From the NCBI GenBank assembly GCA_016927475.1, contig JAFGMO010000058.1:1-43918 (forward strand): a DNA stretch of 43,918 nucleotides, written 5' to 3'. The position numbers and the translations under genes were made by a program. Position 1 is the first letter of the stretch, and every line of letters starts with the position of its first letter. The DNA is from Candidatus Aminicenantota bacterium. GTDB lineage: Bacteria; Acidobacteriota; Aminicenantia; Aminicenantales; Aminicenantaceae. The notes under the pieces are model-generated. The model did not search any database, was not told where the DNA came from, and saw nothing but the letters and a program-made list of their open reading frames with translations. Positions 1 to 8,200 of this stretch are shown one piece after another.

Positions 1-100
1 ACTTGTTTAGTAATAATAAGTTATAGTGATTTAGGAAATTGGCTTTTTGACCTTTCCTAACTTGTTGATATATAATGAGTTAGAATTACGTGACAGGCTG

Positions 101-255
101 TATGTTTTAAAAAAATTTAGTAATATTTTCCATCAAAATCATTAGAATCCATTTTAAGCCCAAAAAATTAGTTTTAAGCAGTTTAGTCCAGGGAAAAGAA
201 AATCCCATCTTGTTTAATTTCAAGGAAATAGGTCAGCCAAGCTGCAATTTGCAAT
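101..255. repeat. 155-bp direct repeat, left copy
   Basis: This AT-rich noncoding stretch is repeated in the same orientation at 1712-1866, with roughly nine in ten positions identical by eye and no length change. Shared blocks include ATCATTAGAATCCATTTTA and GGTCAGCCAAGCTGCAATTT. The two copies bracket the VWFA-related gene at 276-1457. No open reading frame is conserved between them. It could be a duplicated regulatory or RNA segment, or the footprint of a duplication; the sequence does not decide. Confidence 0.85.
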
Positions 256-275
256 CTTCTTTACGAGGGAGTTTA

Positions 276-1457
276 TCAAGGTGATTTTTTTGCGACATAT
301 CCTGCCCGGTGAATCACCTCATATTTCTTATCTTTGACCACTACTTTGATACTTCTGAATCGGTTGTCACATTGATCGTTTTTCGGTGTGTAATAAAGGA
401 GATAGTAGTTCTCGGATGCATAGGCGGCCTTCTTGAAAGAATAGGAGATATTTGCCGAAGTCTCCGATATCCCGCCTGTGGTCCGGGCTATCTCATTAAA
501 AGCCTGGAAAATATCACCGGATTTATCGACAAACCTCATCCCTTGTAAAGAACCAAATTCAATATCCATGGGATTTATGAGATCTTTGGTTATATAAAGG
601 AAATGGATGGAAGTCAGGGAATCGGAATAAGCGCGCTTCAGCAAATCCACATCGATAGAGATGTCTTCGGAGGCGACATCCATGAAAAAAGTGGCTCTTC
701 GCATGGAGCCTGGGCTATTAGGATCGATTTGTTCAGCAATGTCTGGCTCTAATAAAGGAAGAGATTCCTCCTGATAAAATACGAACACGTATTTTTGTCC
801 CTTTATTGTTTTAAGAAAATCGGCAAACTGAATCAGCTTCATTTGGTCCACATATCTGAGCTGCTTCAGATAGTCCAAGGCGATTAGGTATTGGTCTGTT
901 AGTTTACCCTGGGCCGCCTTTACAAGGTCTTTTATCACGTGTCTGTACTCTGAATTACCCATGGTTATATCTTTTCTCAAAATACCGTTGAGCTGATCTT
1001 TAATATTTTTAGGGGGCATTTTTTCCAGGATCTCACTTTTCAGATTGTAGGTTTTTAGCGGTGTTATGACGGTTAGCGTGTCTCCTGGTTGGATCACGTT
1101 ATCAAAAAAGTAATCCACAACCTCCCTTGCTCTGGGCAAATATTCGGCCAGGAAAAAACTCATCACAAAATACCTGCTGACCTGGGGTTTATATTTTTTC
1201 TCCATAGCCGCTTTATCTTTGGTTTCTTTTTTGATTTCCGTCTTTTTTATGAGATAAACGGCATCGATTTTCTGAAGAACTCCGTCTTCATAAACTTCAA
1301 AATCAGCGATGGTTAAAAAATCCACAAAGGTATCCCCATCAAACACGCGAACCGGGACCTCGATGTTTACGGCTGTGGTTTCATGCTGCAGCTCCTGGGT
1401 TCCGGCTAATATGCTGAAAAAGAACACCATCAAAACAAAACAAGCTTTTTTCATCAT
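276..1457 (-). CDS. Secreted VWFA-related domain protein (acidobacterial type)
   Basis: A 393-residue protein with a signal peptide (about 1-20). Residues 28-65 have the N-terminal signature of the acidobacterial VWFA-related family: VEVPVRVF, then LTIADFEVYEDGVLQ. The rest has the length of a VWA-like fold, but I see no DxSxS metal-binding motif (the strand where it is expected reads YFVMSFFLAEY), so a metal-dependent adhesion site is probably lost. It is likely periplasmic or surface-exposed and its ligand is unknown. Two consecutive ATGs begin at 1457 and 1454, behind a GAAAGGGA ribosome site. The gene stands alone between two copies of a 155-bp direct repeat, which suggests that it moved or was duplicated as a unit. 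The family call is fairly safe; the function is not known. Confidence 0.75.
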   Translation of the reverse strand: MMKKACFVLMVFFFSILAGTQELQHETTAVNIEVPVRVFDGDTFVDFLTIADFEVYEDGVLQKIDAVYLIKKTEIKKETKDKAAMEKKYKPQVSRYFVMSFFLAEYLPRAREVVDYFFDNVIQPGDTLTVITPLKTYNLKSEILEKMPPKNIKDQLNGILRKDITMGNSEYRHVIKDLVKAAQGKLTDQYLIALDYLKQLRYVDQMKLIQFADFLKTIKGQKYVFVFYQEESLPLLEPDIAEQIDPNSPGSMRRATFFMDVASEDISIDVDLLKRAYSDSLTSIHFLYITKDLINPMDIEFGSLQGMRFVDKSGDIFQAFNEIARTTGGISETSANISYSFKKAAYASENYYLLYYTPKNDQCDNRFRSIKVVVKDKKYEVIHRAGYVAKKSP

Positions 1458-1527
1458 CTTTCCCTTTCGTTCATTATTATAAAGAATTTCAAAAGATAAG
1501 TGTATGCATTTTGTTCATACCGCCTTG

Positions 1528-1550
1528 ATCACCCGGATAAACCGGGTGAT
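1528..1550. repeat. Palindromic element (single hairpin form)
   Basis: ATCACCCGG and CCGGGTGAT form a perfect 9-bp stem around a 5-base ATAAA loop. The same stem occurs at 12767-12789 (one mismatch), 13859-13881 and 39584-39606, so it belongs to a dispersed family rather than being a gene-specific terminator. Confidence 0.8.
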
Positions 1551-1711
1551 GACTTTTGAAAATTCTAAGCTTGGCTGATCTATCATATTGATATTAATTG
1601 AATTATGAAATTCTCTCAGGGGAAGAAATTTCTTAGAAACGATTTTTCTTAGCAAAAATTGGTTTTAAGAGATATGTGACTTTTACCAAATATGAGAAGA
1701 TCGTATGAAGC

Positions 1712-1866
1712 TATGTTTTAAAAAATATTAGTAATATTTCCTATCAAAATCATTAGAATCCATTTTAGGCCCAAAAAATCAGTTTTAAGCAGTCTACTCC
1801 AGGGAAAAGAAAATCTTATCTTGTTTAATTTTAAGGATATAGGTCAGCCAAGCTGCAATTTTCAAT
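1712..1866. repeat. 155-bp direct repeat, right copy
   Basis: This is the second copy of the repeat at 101-255, in the same orientation and with about 13 substitutions by eye. It ends about 70 bases before the lgt start and could supply part of that gene's leader. Confidence 0.85.
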
Positions 1867-1934
1867 TTCAAAATTTAATTAACTAGAAAATCAAGACGAA
1901 AATAGTATAAAATTCCGACAGACAGGAAAATTAA

Positions 1935-2726
1935 ATGTATCCGAAACTCATAGAAATCGGACCCATCACCATCAATTCATACCCCGCCCTATTTGTCCTG
2001 GGCGCCGTTTTTATACTTTTTGTCGCTCTGGGGCTTCTTAAAAAGGAAGGTTTCCCTTCGCAGGAAATTGTGCGCTTGTTTGTCATATGTTACCTGTTCA
2101 TGCTGGTGGGAGGCGTATTTTTAAAGATTATATATTTCAGCATCAATTCATTCGATATGATCAAAAATGATCCTTTGTACCTCCTGCGAAATTTTTTTGG
2201 TTTGGGAACCATGTTTTTCGGAGCCCTGGTCGGATATTTGGTGTTTATTTTATTTTATGTTCGGCCAAAACATCCGAAAAATTTCTTATTGCTCGCAGAC
2301 GTAAGCGCTATAGGTGTGGCCCTGGGGCAGGTTTTCGGGAGGATCGGATGTTTTTTAACCGGATGCTGTTACGGACGGCCCAGTCCATTACCATGGGCCA
2401 TGAATTTTAAACACATCGGCGATTCCATACATCCCTACTACGGTACGAAAATACATCCCACCCAGCTTTACGAAGCGGGATTAAATCTTATAAACTTCGC
2501 TTTGCTGTACTGGATCTTCAAAAAAAAGGGCCCATCCGGCTTGTCTTTCGCTTTATATCTGGTCAATTACGGTGTTATCCGCTTTTTTCTGGAGTACTTG
2601 AGAGCGGATGTGAAGTACATCATAGAAGGTTCCTCTCCCCTTCTTTCGTTGACCATCATTCAGGTTTTGTGCCTGGGGCTCATTCTGATGGGCGCCTACC
2701 GTCTCGTTCTTTTACACCGCAAATAA
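1935..2726 (+). CDS. lgt: Prolipoprotein diacylglyceryl transferase
   Basis: Lgt moves a diacylglyceryl group from phosphatidylglycerol to the lipobox cysteine of prolipoproteins, the first step of lipoprotein maturation at the inner membrane. The 263-residue protein has about seven hydrophobic segments. It carries the family core GRIGCFLTGCCYGRPS (about 135-150, with Arg136), HPTQLYE (174-180) and IRFFLEYLR (215-223, with Arg216 and Glu220 as the likely second essential pair). The Cys-rich GCCYG version of the core is common outside Proteobacteria. AGGA sits 8 bases before the ATG. The length is slightly short of E. coli Lgt (291) but the protein looks complete. It is not in an operon; the next gene converges on it. 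Confidence 0.95.
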   Translation: MYPKLIEIGPITINSYPALFVLGAVFILFVALGLLKKEGFPSQEIVRLFVICYLFMLVGGVFLKIIYFSINSFDMIKNDPLYLLRNFFGLGTMFFGALVGYLVFILFYVRPKHPKNFLLLADVSAIGVALGQVFGRIGCFLTGCCYGRPSPLPWAMNFKHIGDSIHPYYGTKIHPTQLYEAGLNLINFALLYWIFKKKGPSGLSFALYLVNYGVIRFFLEYLRADVKYIIEGSSPLLSLTIIQVLCLGLILMGAYRLVLLHRK

Positions 2727-2746
2727 AAGGCCGCTCCCTGATTTTT

Positions 2747-2767
2747 CCCATCCGCTTTTCAGATGGG
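2747..2767. terminator. Hairpin between convergent genes
   Basis: CCCATC and GATGGG pair around a 9-base loop, followed on the plus strand by TCTATTATTTTT. It lies just after the lgt stop and just beyond the stop of the gene at 2772, so it may end transcription from either side. The stem is short, so support is moderate. Confidence 0.5.
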
Positions 2768-2771
2768 TCTA

Positions 2772-3350
2772 TTATTTTTCTTCGAAAATTCTTCTCGAGT
2801 AAAAATTATCCTTGAAGACAAGCTGAACCATTTTTGCTTCAGGATCGATCCGCAGCAAATCCCCGGGAGTCATGCTGATCCTTATGCCCCCGAATTTTTT
2901 ATCGGAAGGGCCGGCCGGGTTTTCGATGATAACTTCCTTGAATTTCATATGTTTGATCTTCGTTTCGAGGAGTTCAACCGGAATAATGATGTACAGCTCC
3001 GTCCCCTTCATGTTTATGTGTGTATTGTCCAGGATCAGTTCATTGCCGATGATCATGCGCGGAGCATGAGAGCTGAGGATAAATCCCTGCCCTATAAAAG
3101 TAAGGAGTACAAACTTCGGTTCTTTGGTTTCCGGGGCTTTTACGAGATATTGAACGTCAAAACCTTCTATTTTGGCGGGAACCAGTTCCCTGACCTGGCG
3201 GACGGGTACAGGAGGAACACGGAACTCTGTCCCATCCTTGGCCGTGTTCATATCGGAGGGTTTTGGTTTTTTGCTTTGGATTTGCATGGAAATCAATCCG
3301 GCGACAAAAATTGTAATGGTTGCGGTCAAGATAAGTTTTATAGTTTTCAT
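2772..3350 (-). CDS. Hypothetical small secreted or membrane-anchored protein
   Basis: I do not recognise a family. From the ATG at 3350 the protein has 192 residues: an N-terminal hydrophobic segment (about 5-22), a short charged stretch (KKPKPS), then a soluble domain rich in alternating hydrophobic residues (LYIIIPVELL, KEVIIENPAG, MVQLVFKDNF), suggesting a beta-rich periplasmic fold. A longer start at 3395 is possible in frame, but 3350 has a GGAG site 8 bases upstream and avoids overlapping the preceding gene. It begins 22 bases after the hydrolase stop, so the two are probably cotranscribed. Confidence 0.6.
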   Translation of the reverse strand: MKTIKLILTATITIFVAGLISMQIQSKKPKPSDMNTAKDGTEFRVPPVPVRQVRELVPAKIEGFDVQYLVKAPETKEPKFVLLTFIGQGFILSSHAPRMIIGNELILDNTHINMKGTELYIIIPVELLETKIKHMKFKEVIIENPAGPSDKKFGGIRISMTPGDLLRIDPEAKMVQLVFKDNFYSRRIFEEK

Positions 3351-3369
3351 CGGATATCTCCGTAAAGAG

Positions 3370-3388
3370 AATTCACCGGGTGAATTCC
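3370..3388. repeat. Near-perfect palindrome over the hydrolase stop codon
   Basis: GAATTCACC and GGTGAATTC are exact inverted arms separated by one base. The palindrome covers the last codons and stop of the upstream gene and lies just before the ribosome site of the next one. It could shape the RNA at the junction or be incidental. Confidence 0.5.
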
Positions 3389-5082
3389 AGGTCATCGACG
3401 GCTATCGCCCCCGATGTGTTCTGGAATCCGGTCTCGTTCGCCTGATCAAAAATGAAGACGACCTTCGCTACCTGGGACAGGTTTACTCCTGCAAAATCCT
3501 CAAGGGGAATCCGGTATGACCTGGGAATGCTTTTTCGGTTGTAGTCGTTTAAGTATGAATAGTCACTCCCCGGATGTGCACCTTCAAGTAAAGCGATTAA
3601 GTATGAAAGGGTATCGGAAAAGTCGGGATACTGAAGCCCTCCAAGATAATCTTTGATGCTGACGGTCGCCGATCCTCCGGCTCCGTCTTCCAGACGCACT
3701 TTCCAGTTTTTAAACGTGTCTTCAATATTATAGCCGTCGGCTGGAGGATCGAGAGTTTCCACCGGCCGCTGGGAGGTCCGAAAGTGAAGATAAGTGTACC
3801 GTGAGGCGTCCTGGGAGGGAAACTCGAAGGCCAGCAAGTCCCCTGTCTCGTTCCAATGGGCGAGAAGACCTTCGCTTTGCCCATCCCAGCCGTAAAAGTG
3901 GTCATCCTCCTCATTCTCGAGCATCGCATCATTAAAATAGGCCAGGGTATCCGCTGTGTTGGTTCCGGTCAGGTTGTTTTGTCCGGCGTTCCCCAAAGGG
4001 CTGCCGTCATCGATTGTCAAAAATTCCGGGGTGAGAATCTGGATATACTGCTCGACGGATTGATATATTTTTTCGTGGCCGCTCAGGTATAAAGGCCAGT
4101 CCCAGCGGTCATTGTTTTTGACGTGGACATCGAAATAGGCATTGATGAAACCCTGAGCCAATTGTTGATGCTGATCCCGTGTGATTCCGTTGAGTTCATT
4201 AGAATAGACCGTATCATCCGTAAAATGGAAATGATTGGCGCCGTAGATCTCCACATGTTCTTTATGGGCGGAGCGTACTCCCCCATCCCAGATTCTGGGG
4301 CCGTCTCCCCTTTTCAGATCCCCGTCCCAAGATCCGTAAAGGCAGATGTGCGGAACGGCGGCCTGAACGGGATCGGTTCCGAAATCAACCGGGGAAATGG
4401 TTGCGAGAGCTTTTATGGACCAAGAGGAATCCTGTTCGAGGTTTTGGTTGACGGCGGATATGGCGCCCCCGCCGCCGCGGGAATGTCCGATAAGCGCGAT
4501 ACTCCCCATATCGACCCTGCCGTAAAAAAGAGAGCCGGAGTCCCCGTTTAGAACATTCATCTTCTGAATGGCATAAAGAAAAATTTCGCCGCGGTGGGGA
4601 ATGAAGTAGTTATAACTCGAATATCCTCCTTGAAGAACATCAAGATTAATACTCACGCAGATATAACCCCAGGACACGAGATGGTAGAGAAGATGTGTCG
4701 TTCCGAGATAATTGTCGCTTTCCCAGCCGCATTGGCCGTGACCGAAAACAACAAGAGGGAAAGGTCCTTCCGCCACCTCGATACCTTCAAAGTTCGGATT
4801 TTCGAGGTCCTCAAAAGCCGAAGCATCGGAAGAAGGATAATAAACACGGGCAATGAAATCTACGTTGGGGTCGAACTCGCTTCCATCCTCATCGAATGCT
4901 GGAACAGGATGAGTCAATGTATAGTTTTCACCATCCGGAAAATCCCAATAACCGATGATGGCAAGTCTCGGTTCGTGCGGACCGCACTCGTCGCAGCTGT
5001 TGCAGCCCCAATGGAAACAAATTAGCCCCATAAAAAAGGCCAGCAAAAAAAACTTGCAGAATTTTTTCTTGAGAAAAATCAA
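3373..5082 (-). CDS. Secreted alpha/beta hydrolase (dienelactone/PAF-acetylhydrolase-like)
   Basis: A 569-residue exported hydrolase. A hydrophobic leader ends at Cys27, a poor match to a lipobox (HWGC), so lipidation is uncertain. The alpha/beta-hydrolase core runs from about 75 to 330: an oxyanion-type turn VVFGHGQCGW near 111-120, the nucleophile elbow GHSRGG with Ser201, an acid at Asp253 or Asp255 in YGSWDGD, and His284 in GANHFHF. The arrangement resembles the chlorophyllase, PAF-acetylhydrolase and dienelactone hydrolase group. Residues from about 360 to the end form a beta-rich tail whose close (AIAVDDLEF) is like carbohydrate-binding or jelly-roll modules. Translation appears to start at TTG: the next Met is inside the leader, and a GGGGG ribosome site precedes the TTG. 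The substrate is unknown. Confidence 0.8.
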   Translation of the reverse strand: MIFLKKKFCKFFLLAFFMGLICFHWGCNSCDECGPHEPRLAIIGYWDFPDGENYTLTHPVPAFDEDGSEFDPNVDFIARVYYPSSDASAFEDLENPNFEGIEVAEGPFPLVVFGHGQCGWESDNYLGTTHLLYHLVSWGYICVSINLDVLQGGYSSYNYFIPHRGEIFLYAIQKMNVLNGDSGSLFYGRVDMGSIALIGHSRGGGGAISAVNQNLEQDSSWSIKALATISPVDFGTDPVQAAVPHICLYGSWDGDLKRGDGPRIWDGGVRSAHKEHVEIYGANHFHFTDDTVYSNELNGITRDQHQQLAQGFINAYFDVHVKNNDRWDWPLYLSGHEKIYQSVEQYIQILTPEFLTIDDGSPLGNAGQNNLTGTNTADTLAYFNDAMLENEEDDHFYGWDGQSEGLLAHWNETGDLLAFEFPSQDASRYTYLHFRTSQRPVETLDPPADGYNIEDTFKNWKVRLEDGAGGSATVSIKDYLGGLQYPDFSDTLSYLIALLEGAHPGSDYSYLNDYNRKSIPRSYRIPLEDFAGVNLSQVAKVVFIFDQANETGFQNTSGAIAVDDLEFTR

Positions 5083-5143
5083 TTTTACCCCCTTTTTTGA
5101 TAAAAAGTTTGCTTTTTGGTTTCAGCTTTTACTGAATGTTATA

Positions 5144-5171
5144 AATATAAACTAATTTAGATAAAAGTCAA
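5144..5171 (-). promoter_or_regulatory. Candidate sigma-70 promoter for the hydrolase
   Basis: On the minus strand TTGACT (5166-5171) is followed after 16 bases by TATATT (5144-5149); an 18-base spacing to TATTTA is an alternative. It lies about 60 bases upstream of the TTG start at 5082. Confidence 0.45.
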
Positions 5172-5240
5172 GAAATACGCAAGCTTATAAATAGTTCATC
5201 TCTTCATTTCCACTGGACTTAGTCTATCTCTATCTGTTCT

Positions 5241-8200
5241 TTAAAACCGAAAAATGATTCCCGCTGATCCGACGGCAAATTGGACATCTTCCCCAAAAAC
5301 CACGTGATAATTTGCTCCAAGCTCAAAAATCAAATACGGTTTGAAAGTATAGTCAACACCACATCCAAGGTTTCCTCCAATTCCACTGTCTCCCGATTTT
5401 GGAATGTAATAACCGACTCCGCCATTGACATAGGGTCGAAAAATATTGGTGGAAAATTCATACTTCAGGTTCGCAGAGATATTTATCCAATAGGTATCTC
5501 CGACAGAAGAGGAACCGGCTTTAAACCGGTTGTAGCCAAACAAACCTACGATCGACAGCTTGGGAGTGAAATGATAATCAATATCTACAGTCGTACTATA
5601 ATCGGAATCATAGCTGCTTTTGAAATTCCCTAAGGGAACTGTATATCCCGCATGGAGACTGAAACTAAAAACCCGATCTCGTCCGCCGGGCTTTACCTTC
5701 TGCCTGTCTTTTACGATGACATCACCGACTGCGACGGAAATGAGAGGAGTAGTTCCCACCGGGTAAGAAAGAGTATAGATATAAGATCCGTCTTTGGGGT
5801 CGGTATATACTGGAGCGAAGTTACCCACACTGCTCCACACCTTGATTTTATCACCCAGAAAGGGACCGAGATACGACCCGAATTTATCCTTAGGGGTGAC
5901 CTTGATGGCGGCTTTCACGATTTTTTCCTGTTCTAAAACCTGGGTTGCGACTACTTCTATTGATGAATTGTCAGGATGGGCGGCAAATTTGACGTACTCG
6001 GAGAGAGTTTCCGTACGGTCGAAGATTTTTCCCTGACTATTCTCTCCCCTTGCCCGAAATTTGAAGGTATAACTTCCTTCAACCTGCGTGTCATCATAAA
6101 GTCCGGTGTATATTCCGTCGTTTGCTCTTAAATCTCCATTAATGCCGTCATCATGGAGGATCACTTTTGGTCCGCCCAGACGGCTGAGGCTTTTAAGACC
6201 TAATGTTTTCATGACCCCAAAAAGATAATGGCTGCGCAGTGTACGGTCAGCTCCAGCGGCAGGTTTTGACGGATAATCCGGAGGGGGTGAATTTTCCGAC
6301 ATAATATTACCGGGTGATAAGGCCGGTGAGTTTGTCAGTTCAGCATAAACCTCCGTAAGTCCAATGACCGGTTTGCCGTCTTCCGTTATTTTGGCTGATA
6401 GGGTGATCGGCTGTCCGGTGAAATGATCCATATTATCGATATCAAAATTTGCGATGGTTCGAGGATCTTCAATGACTTTACATAAGACATTATCAATGGG
6501 AACGTCAGTGCCTCCCTCATTGATATTCACAAAGTGCCAATCCGCCATTAAAGCCTCAGGAATATTTTTACACACATAATAGGCGTGAGTTTCTCCTGCT
6601 CCGGGACTATGATAGGTAACCTCCATCGGAAAATAAGCAGCCAAACTAGTGGGTGTTATATTGGGTCCGTCACCTGGAGGGTCAAGGTGGAAACTTAAGG
6701 AAGCGGAAGTATCATCCCAAACAATAATAAATACGGCAAAATCCTGGTCAATCGCAGCTGTCCCGGTGTCATTTACCCCATCACCATCCTCATCGGAAGG
6801 AATCACGGTTATATCCTGTAATTTCCACGAAGTATTGCATAGAATCTGGAGGAAAAAATCTTCCATGACGCGGGGGCTGGGAGTGATTCGATAATCCCCT
6901 CCGGAGTTATCAGCGATGTCCCTTATCAAATCCGGTTCGATATAATCCTCTCCCAATCCCACTACCTGTACTTTTATTTCTTCCGGGATGGCGACTGAAA
7001 GCGGATCCATCCCACGATTTTGCTTACCGTCACTTAGAAGAAGGATTGTTTTATTGGAGTAGAAACTTTCTTCTTCATCCAGGACAAACTGATCGACAGC
7101 CATTTCCAATCCTTCTCCTATGGGCGTGCAAAAATCATATTCCGGTTCATAAGGTGTGTATGTGCCCAGAGTAAGCGGTACGGAAATATCTTTGAGACCG
7201 CTTCCTGGCGGCACAGCCGTTGTATCGTCGGCCGTCCCGCTGCACGGCCAGCGGAAAACCACGCTGTTGTATCTATCTTCAAAGGCAGAGTGGCGTAATT
7301 CCTTCATCAATTGATAGAAAAGCACCGCTGCATCCACGGCAGCATCCCACTTTCCTTCACTGAGCATGCTTCCGGAACCGTCCAAAAGAAAGACAATATC
7401 ATTATTGGACCTGGGGGCCTGTCCGAACAGGGAAACAGTGGGATCCCCGTAGAGATTATAGTTGAGAATATTTCCCGGCCATGAGGAAGAAGCATCATAT
7501 TCCCTCACATGAGAGACGACTTCTCCTACTTTGATATTGTCAAAAATTCCTTTGGCAAAGCAGTAGAGCAGATAGGGATTGTTTTTGTAGGAACAGCTCA
7601 CATCGGTCCGATCGAATACCCCTCCTGCGGAAGACCGTGAGGAAGATATGGTCGCAATAGCCGGGCAGTCCCGCAATAGGGTGTATCCCAGCGGATAATC
7701 CAGCGTACCGTCGGCCTGTTCCGTTGCTTCCGGCTTCCCGTTTAAGCATGTCGTTTGTATAACAAAAGAAGGTTTTGCGGGATCCAGGTCGGGAATCCTC
7801 GATTCTTCAAAAACATGGCTGGCTCCTGTTTGGCTTCCATGGGTTCGCCACATGACCACTCCCCGCCCATCATCGGGATCACCCGGGTTATTCCAGCCAT
7901 TGACTGTCTCATCATAGCTGCAGCCTCCATTGACCTCCGCATCGGGAAAAACATCCGGATAATCTTCTTCATGGATGCGGTACCACTCCCAAAGCGGGGG
8001 TGGCGCTACCGTATCCATGAGAAATTCACCTCCGTCATAGTCAGCGGTTGTATACCGGCCGAGGTCTGCATCAAAATCGTACATATAAGGCGTTGAGATC
8101 AGGACACGGCGCCTCCAGGTTTCCTCATGAATATTCGCGTTTTCATAATTTATGATTTTTGTCAGCATGGAACCGAGAATGTCATAGTCAGGTTCTCCAT

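Larger units (their letters stand above)
1458..1934. other. Intergenic region holding a palindrome and a direct repeat copy
   Basis: This 477-bp AT-rich gap between divergent genes holds the hairpin at 1528-1550 and the second direct repeat copy (1712-1866). A possible -10 box for lgt, TATAAA, lies near 1906 without a convincing -35 partner, and a TATAAT about 20 bases upstream of the VWFA-related start may serve that gene. No coding signal was seen. Confidence 0.6.

Noticed and set aside
7850..7890. GGATCACCCGGGTTATTCCAG inside the protease gene, resembling the palindromic element
   Set aside because: Only one arm matches, and it encodes the NNPGDPDDGRG stretch of the protease; probably chance.
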